48,213 nt of DNA from Candidatus Aminicenantes bacterium UBA647 (GCA_002299555.1 DBOL01000053.1:1-48213); one strand, 5' to 3'; shown: positions 25,617-34,106, counted from the stretch's first letter. The notes: generated by a model from the sequence alone, not told the origin. Numbers and translations: made by a program.

Positions 25617-27389
25617 TTATTTTAATAAAAAAACCTGCGACTTGTACAGATTAAAATATTCACCCCTTTTCCGTATTAGATCATCATGACTACCTTCTTC
25701 CACCATTATTCCATCTTTAAGGACAATGATACGGTCAACCATCTTAATGGTAGAGAGTCTATGAGCAATAATAATTGAAGTCCTTTCTCCAAGAAGTTTT
25801 CTGGTAGCATCTTCAATGAATTTTTCTGTTTCTGAATCAATATTGGAAGTTGCCTCATCCAGAATTATTATCGAGGGATCTTTAATCAGAGCTCGTGTAA
25901 AACTAAGTAATTGCTTTTGACCGGCGGATAATTTTTTCCCTTCCTCCAATACCTGTTCATCATAACCATTTTCGAATTTTTCTATAAAATCATCAGCATG
26001 GACTTTTTCAGAGCATTTTTTCACCAGATCAAATGTAAGATTCGGTTTAAAAAGAGAAAGATTCTCATATATGGACCCATTAAAAAAGAACGGATCCTGG
26101 GGTACCACACCGACCTGCTCTCTCAGATATTCAAGGTCATACTCTTTAATATCCCTGTTATCAATCTTCACCAAACCACTTTCCACTTCATAAATCCGGT
26201 TTATCAGATTTATAATTGTAGTTTTTCCACTGCCGGTATTCCCTACAAGTGCTATCTTTTCACCTTTTTCTATGTGGAATGAGACCCCTTTGAGTATCCT
26301 GCTACCCTTATTATATTCAAAATTTACATTATTGAATTCAATTCTCCCATCCATCCGCTCACTGCTTTTGATCGAATTCGGGATATTGTGGATAGTAATA
26401 TCTTTATCAAGCAATTTAAACGCCCTTTCGGATGCAGCCATAGCAGACTGGAACATATTAAATTTCTCCGCAAGTTCTCTCAGAGGCCTGAAGAACATAT
26501 TGATATAAGTGAAAAATGCGAATATTTCTCCTACCTTTATGGACTCCCCGATGATCGAGTGCGCATAAAAAAAAACAATTATCATGCTTATGTTTGAGAC
26601 TATTTCAATAATAGGAAAATATAAGGAGTAAGCATTTATTACTTTCAGGTAAGCCGTGAGATAAGATCTGTTCGATTCCTCAAATTTATCTCTGCTTTTT
26701 GATTTATGATCAAATAGTATTATCTCCTTTATCCCTGTTATGGTCTCTACAAGTGATGTGTTGATCTCGGAATTTGCTTTCCGTACTCCCGCAAAACCTT
26801 TCCTTATGCTGTTTCTAAAAAGAAACGTCCCGATAACAAAAACAGGAATGGAAACCAGTGTCAGAAGTGCAAGCTTATAATTGATCATAAACATCGCTGT
26901 CAGGATGAATAATACTTTTAAAAGCTCCCCGACAACTGTGACTACTCCTTCAGAAATGAATGCTCTTATTGCTTCAACATCATTAGTAACGTTCGTAAGG
27001 GTCTTCCCAACAGGAGTTCTGTCAAAATATGAGTTCGGCAACTTAAGGACATGCTTGAAAAGGTCCATTCTGAGATCAATCAATAACTTCTGCCCGATGT
27101 ATTGAACAATATAGTTGAAAGAGAAATTCAACCCGAATGCAATAATAATTAATGAGAATATAAGAAAAGAGAGTGACTTTAAACCATCAATATTCCCCCT
27201 CATCACATTCTCATCGATCCCGACCTTAATGAGATAAGGCTGCATAACACTCGCAAAGTTCAGAAGCAATAATAATATTACAGACAATATTATAAGCGGA
27301 CTGTATTTGACCATATACCCGAAAAGCCTTTTCATCAATTTCAGATCGAGGGTGGACCCTGACTTGCTCTCAGCTGATTTATTGGTCAT
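25617..27389 (-). CDS. heterodimeric ABC exporter, catalytic half-transporter (MsbA/YheH-like)
   Basis: 590 residues: six membrane helices (about 30-310) and a C-terminal ATPase. Walker A is GNTGSGKTT, Walker B IIILDEATSNIDS with the catalytic Glu, switch His in AHRLS. The signature is LSAGQ instead of LSGGQ, the variant seen in one half of asymmetric exporters. Together with the partner's Asp-type Walker B this places one degenerate and one active ATP site in the dimer. The start was taken at the third Met of the frame because GGAGG lies six bases before it; the gene overlaps the upstream half-transporter by 11 bases. It is the last gene of the run that begins with bshC, so the substrate might be bacillithiol-related. 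Confidence 0.93.
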   Translation of the reverse strand: MTNKSAESKSGSTLDLKLMKRLFGYMVKYSPLIILSVILLLLLNFASVMQPYLIKVGIDENVMRGNIDGLKSLSFLIFSLIIIAFGLNFSFNYIVQYIGQKLLIDLRMDLFKHVLKLPNSYFDRTPVGKTLTNVTNDVEAIRAFISEGVVTVVGELLKVLFILTAMFMINYKLALLTLVSIPVFVIGTFLFRNSIRKGFAGVRKANSEINTSLVETITGIKEIILFDHKSKSRDKFEESNRSYLTAYLKVINAYSLYFPIIEIVSNISMIIVFFYAHSIIGESIKVGEIFAFFTYINMFFRPLRELAEKFNMFQSAMAASERAFKLLDKDITIHNIPNSIKSSERMDGRIEFNNVNFEYNKGSRILKGVSFHIEKGEKIALVGNTGSGKTTIINLINRIYEVESGLVKIDNRDIKEYDLEYLREQVGVVPQDPFFFNGSIYENLSLFKPNLTFDLVKKCSEKVHADDFIEKFENGYDEQVLEEGKKLSAGQKQLLSFTRALIKDPSIIILDEATSNIDSETEKFIEDATRKLLGERTSIIIAHRLSTIKMVDRIIVLKDGIMVEEGSHDDLIRKRGEYFNLYKSQVFLLK

Positions 27390-29154
27390 TATCATCCTCC
27401 ATCTGTTGCATTACAGATACAAGATAGTACTTACCTTTATTTTTGATAAGTTCATTATGATCACCTGATTCAATAATACTGCCGTTTTTGAATACATATA
27501 TTTTGTCACACTCTTTCAGAGCAGAGATCCTGTGAGAAGTGATCAACACAGTCCTGAATACATCCAACTCGTCCGACGATCTTATTTTTTTCAGATTCGA
27601 AAGGATCTTTGTCTCAGTCTTAGAATCAACACTTGACAAAGGATCATCGAACAATAGTACAGGTGCCGGATTTGATAATGCTCTTGCAATGGCCATCCTT
27701 TGCTTCTGTCCACCGGATAAAGTTATCCCCCTTTCTCCGACTCTTTGCTCATATTTGTCGGTGAAGGAATTAACATCGGTATCAAGAGATGCAATGGCAA
27801 CCGATTCTCTGACCCTGTCCTCATCTGGTTCCTCCATCCCTATTGAAATATTCTCCGTAATGGTCCCGGAGAACAGGAATGGGTCCTGGGATACAACTGA
27901 AAAAAGTGAATGGAGTTTGCTTTTATCAATTGCCGATGTATCAATACCATTTACAAAGATCATTCCGGGATCGGCTGTCATCAATCCGGAAAGGAGGTCG
28001 AGAAAAGTCGATTTTCCTGACCCTATATCTCCTGTAATACCTATCATTTCACCTTTTTTAATGACCATATTTATATCGTTCAAAACTTTTTTTTCTGAAC
28101 CCGGATAGCTAAAAGACAGATCTTTTATCTCGATGGACTCCAGATCTTTCCCCGGCGGAAGCTGAACATCTCTTACAGGTACAGATTCCTCAAGAATATA
28201 GTTGATCCTTTCCATTGCACTAATCCCTAATTGGACCATTGACATTATCCATCCGAGCGATAGTATCGGGAAAGTAAGTGCCGATATCATTATGTTGAAT
28301 TGGAGAAGTTCTCCGATCGTTAGAGATCCTGAGATCACCATTCCTCCTCCTACATAAAGTATAATGAGTTCGATTGTTGAAAAAAGGAAAATAAACAGAG
28401 GCCTGATGAAACTTCTCAACTTGACCATATCCAGCTGAACATCTACATACTTTTTGTTAAGTTCTCTGAACCTTTCGGTCTCTGTCTGCTCCAGAGTATT
28501 CTGTTTTATTGTGGTCATCCCGGTTACGGTCTGCCATACTCTGTTATTTATTGTTGCTGTAGTTTCCTGTATTTTTTTAAATTTAGGACGGAGCCTTGGC
28601 AGAATAGTAAATATAAGAAATATCAGGAATGTAAGTAGTGGAACTATGATCAACATCAAGGTCTTACTCAATCCGATAAGTACCGGGAAAAAAATAATTA
28701 TTCTTGATAAAGCATTCGGAGCATACATTATTGCCGGCCCCAGAAGAACTCTTACATCATTAAGATCATTAGTGATTCTTGAAGAAATATCACCCGTCTC
28801 ATTTTTGAGAAAAAAAGGGTATTCAAATCCAAGAAGTGAATTGTATAATCGCTGCCTGATCTCATACTCGATCTTTCTTGAAACACTTATGATGATCTTC
28901 CTCATCAGGTATAGAGAAACTGCTTCAATGAATGTATAGATCAATACATTCACCATTAGTCCGGAGATAACATGAAAACGGTTTGCAGCAACAATTTCAT
29001 CAAGAATAGTCTTCATGTAGAATGGAATTTTAACGAGGCTGTAATTTTGGATCAGGATGAAAATAAAACCACTGAGAAGCGGCATAAAATATCTTCGCAG
29101 GTAAGGGAGAAGAGGATTTAAAGATTTGAAAGATCCCTTGTTATTTCCTTTCAC
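27379..29154 (-). CDS. heterodimeric ABC exporter, degenerate-site half-transporter (YheI-like)
   Basis: 591 residues with an N-terminal six-helix domain and a C-terminal ATPase. Walker A is GDIGSGKST, the signature is canonical LSGGQKQRMAIARAL, but the Walker B end reads LLFDDPLSSVDS, with Asp where the catalytic Glu should be. This is the classical degenerate member of pairs such as TM287/288, BmrCD or YheI/YheH. Start codon is GTG with AGAAGG eight bases before it. It begins 15 bases after the bshA stop, without terminator or promoter in between, so cotranscription with the bacillithiol genes is likely. Alternative roles are lipid or drug export. Confidence 0.93.
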   Translation of the reverse strand: MKGNNKGSFKSLNPLLPYLRRYFMPLLSGFIFILIQNYSLVKIPFYMKTILDEIVAANRFHVISGLMVNVLIYTFIEAVSLYLMRKIIISVSRKIEYEIRQRLYNSLLGFEYPFFLKNETGDISSRITNDLNDVRVLLGPAIMYAPNALSRIIIFFPVLIGLSKTLMLIIVPLLTFLIFLIFTILPRLRPKFKKIQETTATINNRVWQTVTGMTTIKQNTLEQTETERFRELNKKYVDVQLDMVKLRSFIRPLFIFLFSTIELIILYVGGGMVISGSLTIGELLQFNIMISALTFPILSLGWIMSMVQLGISAMERINYILEESVPVRDVQLPPGKDLESIEIKDLSFSYPGSEKKVLNDINMVIKKGEMIGITGDIGSGKSTFLDLLSGLMTADPGMIFVNGIDTSAIDKSKLHSLFSVVSQDPFLFSGTITENISIGMEEPDEDRVRESVAIASLDTDVNSFTDKYEQRVGERGITLSGGQKQRMAIARALSNPAPVLLFDDPLSSVDSKTETKILSNLKKIRSSDELDVFRTVLITSHRISALKECDKIYVFKNGSIIESGDHNELIKNKGKYYLVSVMQQMEDDNDQ

Positions 29155-29169
29155 AAAACTAACCTTCTG

Positions 29170-30285
29170 TCAGCATGACAGGTATAGTTCCTCATATTGA
29201 GTAACGATCTTTTTCATTGAGAACTTTTCATTTGCAGTTTTCAATCCTTCTTTTACAATTCCATCATAATAATTCTTGCCTTTAAGAATACGAAGCCCCT
29301 TTTCCGCTGCTTCATCCACATTCCCATGACCAAAAAGGAAACCTGAAACCCCATCTTCAATAACCTCAGGTAATCCTCCGACCCTGCTTGCAAGAACTGG
29401 GACACCACATGCCATCGCTTCAAGAGCGACAAGTCCGAATGACTCCTCTCTGCTTGGAAGTATCATCAGGTCGGAAGAGGCAATGAGGCCTCCAAGGTTT
29501 GAACATATACCTATGAACCGGACCTTTTCCCTGATCTTCAACTCTTCTGTCAGAGAGATCATCTCATATTGAAGTGGCCCTTCTCCAACTATCCAAAGCT
29601 CAAGTTGATCCTGCATCTCCTCCTCCAGCTTATGAAATATCCTTATAACATCACCAGGAGATTTTACAGGGCGGAGATTAGACACATGCATTATTATTCT
29701 TTTATCCATTTCCTTTGCAATATCAGTATTCAACCCGGAATTGAAAAATTCGGTATTTACAAAATTATAAATACATTTGATCTTTCCCTTTTCTATTCCA
29801 AGTCTGCTTTCCGAATCCCTGATAAGACTGTTTGAAACTGCTGTCACCGCATCACTCTTCTCTATTGCATACTTTGTGATATTCATCATTGTCGGATGAG
29901 CCCCTACAACAGTTATATCCGTGCCATGAAGAGTGGTCACACATTTAACATCCCTTCCCGATATATCTTTTGCAAGAAGTGCCGAGACAGCATGAGGTAA
30001 TGCATAGTGGCTGTGAATTATATCAATATTCTCTCTTATTATTATTTCGGAAAGTTGAGATGCCAACGCCATTGCATAAGGCTGAAAATCGAAAACAGGA
30101 TACTCTTTTAACCAGACTTTATGAAATTGTATTTTATCATTGTATCTGTCCTTCAGGCGGAATGGGGGTTCAAGCCCTATGAAATGAACATTATGCCCTC
30201 TCTCTTCCGCCATTGCCCTTCCGATCTCATAAGCAACTATTCCGGAGCCACCGATCCTGTGATAGCTCAATATTGCAATATTCAT
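29170..30285 (-). CDS. bshA: N-acetyl-alpha-D-glucosaminyl L-malate synthase BshA
   Basis: First enzyme of bacillithiol synthesis, a GT4 retaining glycosyltransferase joining UDP-GlcNAc and L-malate. 371 residues. Features seen: the N-terminal glycine-rich loop RIGGSGIVAYEIG, HSHYALPH, the TLHGTDITVVG segment typical of BshA (H120-G-T-D), SNLRPVKSP, and the EX7E pair E281/E289 in EESFGLVALEAMACGVPV. It overlaps bshB by four bases and is followed by the exporter. The assignment rests on this motif set and on its neighbours bshB and bshC, which makes an ordinary glycosyltransferase unlikely. Confidence 0.95.
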   Translation of the reverse strand: MNIAILSYHRIGGSGIVAYEIGRAMAEERGHNVHFIGLEPPFRLKDRYNDKIQFHKVWLKEYPVFDFQPYAMALASQLSEIIIRENIDIIHSHYALPHAVSALLAKDISGRDVKCVTTLHGTDITVVGAHPTMMNITKYAIEKSDAVTAVSNSLIRDSESRLGIEKGKIKCIYNFVNTEFFNSGLNTDIAKEMDKRIIMHVSNLRPVKSPGDVIRIFHKLEEEMQDQLELWIVGEGPLQYEMISLTEELKIREKVRFIGICSNLGGLIASSDLMILPSREESFGLVALEAMACGVPVLASRVGGLPEVIEDGVSGFLFGHGNVDEAAEKGLRILKGKNYYDGIVKEGLKTANEKFSMKKIVTQYEELYLSC

Positions 30286-31007
30286 ACTATCTCCCTCGAA
30301 AAAGATCTGACCGGATCAGGGATCAATGGAGGATTCGGGGAGTAGAAAGGTTCACCATACCTGACCCCTCCCATTGCTCCGGCCTGTAGCGCTCTGGCAT
30401 CAAGTATTTCCCAGAAATTATTGGATCTGATCAGAGTCCTGGTTCCTGAATCATCTTCCCCCTCCCCAATCACCTGTGACCCGTAACATCTGATCACCTC
30501 TTTCTTCTTATCAAAAAAAGGTGTGATATCGATTATAAAATCCGGGCGCCTTGCGATCAGCAACTCCGGAAACTCTATAAAAGAGTCAGGACGATGGGGT
30601 GAGTTCTCGGTCTTTATCTTTTCAAGTCCTGACAGGAAACAACTCTCTCGAACCATTTCACCGCAGTATTTATGATCAGGATGCCTAATCAGCTTATCAG
30701 AAAATGAGAAAACGATCTTAGGCCTCACCGTTCTGATCACTCTGATTATCATATTTCGATTTTCTTTATTATTCCTGATATTACCATCCTCCATATCAAG
30801 GGTTATTCTATCGTCAAGGGCCATCAGCGTTGTAGCTCGTTTCAGTTCTTCCTGACGACTTTCACCGGATCCATAGGTCCCTGCCTCTCCCATAGAAAGA
30901 TCACACACGGCGACACTATTCCCCTGGTTCTTGAGATAGAGGATAGTCCCGCCCATAAATATTTCCGCATCATCAGGATGCGCTCCAAAAATAAGAATAT
31001 CAGTCAT
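30282..31007 (-). CDS. bshB: GlcNAc-malate deacetylase BshB (PIG-L/LmbE family)
   Basis: Second step: zinc-dependent removal of acetate from GlcNAc-Mal, giving GlcN-Mal. 241 residues with the family motif GAHPDDAEIFMGG (H10, D13 as metal ligands, D12 as catalytic base) and HPDH with the third metal ligand H112. The segment TIxMGEAGTYGSGESRQEEL-type follows the loop found in BshB1 rather than in MshB, including the RxxEL stretch. It overlaps bshA by four and bshC by eight bases, a tightly coupled operon. Annotation as BshB1 is favoured; mycothiol or other PIG-L activities are ruled down by context. Confidence 0.95.
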   Translation of the reverse strand: MTDILIFGAHPDDAEIFMGGTILYLKNQGNSVAVCDLSMGEAGTYGSGESRQEELKRATTLMALDDRITLDMEDGNIRNNKENRNMIIRVIRTVRPKIVFSFSDKLIRHPDHKYCGEMVRESCFLSGLEKIKTENSPHRPDSFIEFPELLIARRPDFIIDITPFFDKKKEVIRCYGSQVIGEGEDDSGTRTLIRSNNFWEILDARALQAGAMGGVRYGEPFYSPNPPLIPDPVRSFSREIV

Positions 31008-32241
31008 TGCCTGTCTCCATTAGTTTGACGGATCTATCATATCTGTCATAGATATGTTTAATGAATTCTCTGCCGCCATAGAGGTTCATATAATAAAATA
31101 TGTTAAAAACCCTCTCCTGTTTTTTCCCGAAGGGGCGCAAATGTTTATACAGCATTTCAATTTTTCGAATAACTGTCTCGCTCTTTTCTTTGTTTATTTT
31201 TCGCTCAACACCTATCAACTCTTTTATATCAACCTTCAGTTTCTTACCGAGTTTTTCAGCTGAAAGCCCGATATCTTTAAGCTTAACGATCAAATCTTTA
31301 ACAATCGTATCTGATCTTGATGTTAGCTCTTTTTTATCAAATCCTGTCAGATCTTTCAATTTCAACCTGATCATTTCATCTTTATCAATACTGTTAATTT
31401 CAGAAATATCACTTCCGAGTTTCCCTAGAACTCTTTTTACTGAAGGTTCCAGGATATCGATGCTCATCCTGCCAATTACTTCCGCAGGTCTTACATTGTG
31501 GAATTTAAAATTCGGCCCAAATTCTTTTAAATATTTCACTTCCCCGGGACCTCCTATATATGCAGTAGTCGAAAAATAAGCATCCTGACAGATACTTCTT
31601 GTTTTTAACGATGGAACCAGTTGATATGATTCGAAATCAACAGTGCTACCATCCCTTCTTACAAATTCACCGCCTTTCCTGAAAACAGGAGTTCGCCTTT
31701 CCCCATCCATGAAAAACAGGTTGCATTGTTCTCCTTCCGGAGTATTTTCCGACTCTTTCATTAATATCGATCTTGAAAATTTTCTGAAATCTTTTGTTGA
31801 AGGATCGAATAACTCAAGGTCAAAGCCTTCAAAAATTTTACCGGCAAGGCATACCGAAGCCTCTCCGAGAGTTTTCCCTGACACATAACAATCCAGAACC
31901 ATTTGTTTCAGATCTGCTGTGTGTTCAGTAACAATTATGGTATTAAAAAATTCATTGAGAATTGAGATAAGTTTTTCATCAACCGGGATGCTTCCGCAGG
32001 AATATCCCTTTGAGTCAATATCCCATTTTAAAGACCTGAGATTTTTCTCTGAATCGATATAGTGTATTTGGTTTATTTCATTGAAATCCGCATCATTTGT
32101 CTCAAGCCAATAGACCGCTCTCCCATTATTCTTTTCTGCATAATGAAGAGCCCCGAGGACTTTGTAAGTTGTATATAGCGGACCTCCGAGGAGCCCCAAT
32201 TGCTGCCCGGTTACGAATGTTGCTTCATCATTTTCTCTCAT
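31000..32241 (-). CDS. bshC: bacillithiol synthase BshC, short form
   Basis: Last step: adds L-cysteine to GlcN-malate to give bacillithiol. It starts almost at the conserved TFVTGQQLGLLGGPLYTTYK motif, followed by YWLETNDADFNEINQ (family usually WVATEDHDxxEIN), PRPAEVIGRMSI-like and a C-terminal coiled coil ending LRPFGKKQERVFNIFYYMNLYGG. At 413 residues it lacks most of the approximately 90-residue N-terminal portion of family members such as B. subtilis BshC (about 540 residues as I recall). The start is firm: AGCAGGA precedes the ATG and an in-frame TAA stands directly upstream. The coiled-coil C-terminus is intact, so I take it as a functional short variant. Confidence 0.92.
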   Translation of the reverse strand: MRENDEATFVTGQQLGLLGGPLYTTYKVLGALHYAEKNNGRAVYWLETNDADFNEINQIHYIDSEKNLRSLKWDIDSKGYSCGSIPVDEKLISILNEFFNTIIVTEHTADLKQMVLDCYVSGKTLGEASVCLAGKIFEGFDLELFDPSTKDFRKFSRSILMKESENTPEGEQCNLFFMDGERRTPVFRKGGEFVRRDGSTVDFESYQLVPSLKTRSICQDAYFSTTAYIGGPGEVKYLKEFGPNFKFHNVRPAEVIGRMSIDILEPSVKRVLGKLGSDISEINSIDKDEMIRLKLKDLTGFDKKELTSRSDTIVKDLIVKLKDIGLSAEKLGKKLKVDIKELIGVERKINKEKSETVIRKIEMLYKHLRPFGKKQERVFNIFYYMNLYGGREFIKHIYDRYDRSVKLMETGND

Positions 32242-32263
32242 TTATTCCTGCTTCCATTAAATT

Positions 32264-32292
32264 ATTATATTACTTAAATGGACCAAATACAA
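32264..32292 (-). promoter_or_regulatory. promoter of the bsh-ABC operon
   Basis: TTGTAT (32287-32292) and TATAAT (32264-32269) on the minus strand with exactly 17 bp between, about 22 bases from the bshC start. Confidence 0.7.
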
Positions 32293-32300
32293 TTTGAACA

Positions 32301-32320
32301 GAGTATCAGATAGTATACTC
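32301..32320. promoter_or_regulatory. inverted repeat in the divergent bsh/dinB-like promoter region
   Basis: GAGTATCAGATAGTATACTC: six-base arms GAGTAT/ATACTC around eight bases, ending with the small palindrome AGTATACT. It lies just upstream of the bshC -35 box and 24 bp before the -35 box of the opposite promoter, so it could serve both. Confidence 0.45.
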
Positions 32321-32321
32321 G

Positions 32322-32335
32322 TTTTTCCCGAAAAA
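32322..32335. promoter_or_regulatory. second inverted repeat, TTTTTC-CC-GAAAAA
   Basis: A short perfect six-base inverted repeat ten bases before the -35 box of the DinB-fold gene. It could be a second operator half or simply AT-rich symmetry; no regulator is encoded next to it. Confidence 0.3.
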
Positions 32336-32344
32336 GTTATTCTG

Positions 32345-32373
32345 TTGTCTATTAGATTTGAATAGACTAAAAT
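32345..32373 (+). promoter_or_regulatory. promoter of the DinB-fold gene
   Basis: TTGTCT (32345-32350) and TAAAAT (32368-32373) with a 17-bp spacer. It places transcription start near 32380, after the in-frame ATG at 32358, and so decides that the gene begins at 32397. Confidence 0.6.
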
Positions 32374-32396
32374 TGAAAAAGTTTTATGGAGACAAA

Positions 32397-32924
32397 ATGA
32401 AAAAAAATCTTGAAGAAATTATAAATTACGTTGAAGATGTAAGATCTGACATGAAAAACTATGTTCAGGGGAAAGAAATCAGTTTACTGAAAAAAAAAGA
32501 TTCAGCAAACTCATGGTCTCCTGATGAAGTTTTGCAGCACTTATATAAAACAGAAGTTTACATAACCGACTTACTGAACAGACAAATGGAACGGGCAAAA
32601 AAAAAGAATCTGGCATCCGGAGATGAAACTACCTCATACCTCCATTCGCTGGATGAGTTTGAGGTTGAGATAGTTAAAGAAAAATTTAATGCTCCTGAAA
32701 TATCAAAACCTGATGGATCAATCGATTCTGAAGAGATCTTGAAAAAAATGGATGAATCCCGTTCTGAACTGATCAAACTCCTTAAAGAGTTTTCAAAATA
32801 TGATATGGCCGGGATAGAATTTCCGCATCCTGCTTACGGGAGGATGAACATGCTCCAGTGGATCATTTTTATCGGGAAACATGAACTTCGACACTTTAAA
32901 CAGATCAAATTGCTGATCGGATAA
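32397..32924 (+). CDS. DinB/YfiT-fold metalloprotein, probable bacillithiol S-transferase
   Basis: 175 residues forming the four-helix DinB fold. The metal triad is complete: His48 in WSPDEVLQHLYKTE and His162/His166 in GKHELRHFKQI. Members of this superfamily include YfiT/BstA, which conjugates bacillithiol to electrophiles such as monobromobimane and drugs, as well as maleylpyruvate isomerases. Its position back-to-back with bshC, sharing the promoter region, favours a bacillithiol transferase. The ATG has GGAG five bases upstream; a more upstream ATG (32358) falls inside the promoter. Transferase activity is inferred. Confidence 0.85.
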   Translation: MKKNLEEIINYVEDVRSDMKNYVQGKEISLLKKKDSANSWSPDEVLQHLYKTEVYITDLLNRQMERAKKKNLASGDETTSYLHSLDEFEVEIVKEKFNAPEISKPDGSIDSEEILKKMDESRSELIKLLKEFSKYDMAGIEFPHPAYGRMNMLQWIIFIGKHELRHFKQIKLLIG

Positions 32925-32987
32925 TTTCCTTTCCAGTAATGCACAATAATATGAAATAAGACAGCCTTATAAATAACGGAGATTAAA

Positions 32988-34070
32988 ATGGGAGAAAAAC
33001 TTAAGGAATTATTTTTTACGCAAGATTCCATTGAAAAATTTTCTGATTCACTTTTGAAATTTTATAAAGTATTCGATAAGCATAAGTTCCTGAAACTTGT
33101 ATATACACGCGAGTGGAAAGATTTGGAATTGAAACAGAAAATGAGGCATATTAGCACTGCTCTTAAGGAAATATTACCTGTTGATTTTAAAGAAGCATGT
33201 GACATATTAAAAAAAGCGGCGCCGGATATAAAAGGATTTACGGCTATGTCCCTCCCGGATTTCGTTGAAGTTTTTGGGATTAATGATCTTGACACATCAC
33301 TTGAAGCTTTGTATGAATTTACAAAATATTCTTCATCCGAATTTGCTATCAGGCCGTTCATTATAAAATATCAGGAAAAAGTAATGCTGAAAATGTTTCA
33401 ATGGTCTAAAGATCCGAATACTAATGTAAGGAGGTTTTCAAGTGAGGGGTGCAGGCCCCGACTTCCATGGGCTATGGCCTTACCCGAATTTAAAAAAGAC
33501 CCTGATCTGATAATACCGATCCTTCAGAATCTAAAAGAAGACGAATCGGACTTCGTGAGGAGAAGTGTTGCTAACAATCTGAACGATATTTCAAAAGATA
33601 ATCCCGGTTTAATGCTTTCCATATGTGATAAATGGTACGGAAATTCACAAAGAACTGATTGGATAGTAAAACACGCTTGCAGAACCCTTCTGAAATCAGG
33701 AGATAATAAAGCAATGTTATTGTTCGGATATGGAGATCCGGAAAATATTCATATCAATAATCTTGGTTTTGACAGATCTCCAATCAAAATCGGGGATTAT
33801 TTATATTTTTCTTTCAACCTACATATCAATGAATCAGAGAGTATTAAGGTTAGAATCGAATACAGAGTGGATTTCATGAAATCCAACGGTAAATTATCAG
33901 GTAAGGTTTTTAAGATAACAGAGAACAGTTTCAAACCCGGCATCAGAGAATATAATAGAAAACATTTATTTGCAGATATGTCCACAAGGAAACACTATCC
34001 TGGTGAACATGTCCTGACAATAATAATTAACGGTGTGGAAAAAGCTTCCTCCAGATTCGAGTTAAAATAA
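32988..34070 (+). CDS. DNA alkylation repair protein, AlkC-type glycosylase with C-terminal Ig-like domain
   Basis: 360 residues. Residues 1-250 are HEAT-like repeats of the AlkC/AlkD superfamily, including RRFSSEGCRPRLPWA (149-162), the characteristic AlkC signature. Residues about 265-360 form a beta-sandwich (GDYLYFSFNLHINESESIKVRIEYRVDF...) ending TIIINGVEKASSRFEL, the Ig-like domain that distinguishes AlkC from AlkD. Known AlkC enzymes remove 3-methylcytosine and 3-methyladenine lesions without flipping the base. GGAGAT precedes the ATG and the gap to the DinB-fold gene is 63 bp, so the two may share a transcript as a defence against alkylating agents. Confidence 0.9.
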   Translation: MGEKLKELFFTQDSIEKFSDSLLKFYKVFDKHKFLKLVYTREWKDLELKQKMRHISTALKEILPVDFKEACDILKKAAPDIKGFTAMSLPDFVEVFGINDLDTSLEALYEFTKYSSSEFAIRPFIIKYQEKVMLKMFQWSKDPNTNVRRFSSEGCRPRLPWAMALPEFKKDPDLIIPILQNLKEDESDFVRRSVANNLNDISKDNPGLMLSICDKWYGNSQRTDWIVKHACRTLLKSGDNKAMLLFGYGDPENIHINNLGFDRSPIKIGDYLYFSFNLHINESESIKVRIEYRVDFMKSNGKLSGKVFKITENSFKPGIREYNRKHLFADMSTRKHYPGEHVLTIIINGVEKASSRFELK

Positions 34071-34084
34071 ATTATATATTCAGA

Positions 34085-34101
34085 TCTGGCTATTAGCCAG
34101 A
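34085..34101. terminator. hairpin between convergent genes
   Basis: Perfect seven-base stem TCTGGCT/AGCCAGA with a three-base loop, 14 bases after the AlkC stop and just past the end of the opposing gene. Flanks are AT-rich but without a long T-run, so a weak bidirectional terminator. Confidence 0.6.
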
Positions 34102-34106
34102 CATAT

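Noticed and set aside
27539..28108. 189-codon open frame on the plus strand inside the ABC exporter gene
   Set aside because: Antisense to the conserved ATPase domain; its low-complexity Ser/Ile-rich translation is what reverse reading of such a gene produces.
31100..31579. 159-codon open frame opposite bshC
   Set aside because: Shadow of the bshC coding strand, with no ribosome site.
31000..32241. bshC as a truncated pseudogene
   Set aside because: The frame is intact, the start has a ribosome site, the coiled-coil C-terminus is conserved and the gene heads a tightly coupled operon.
32358..32396. Upstream in-frame ATG for the DinB-fold gene
   Set aside because: It falls in the spacer between a good -35 and -10 box, so it should not be transcribed.
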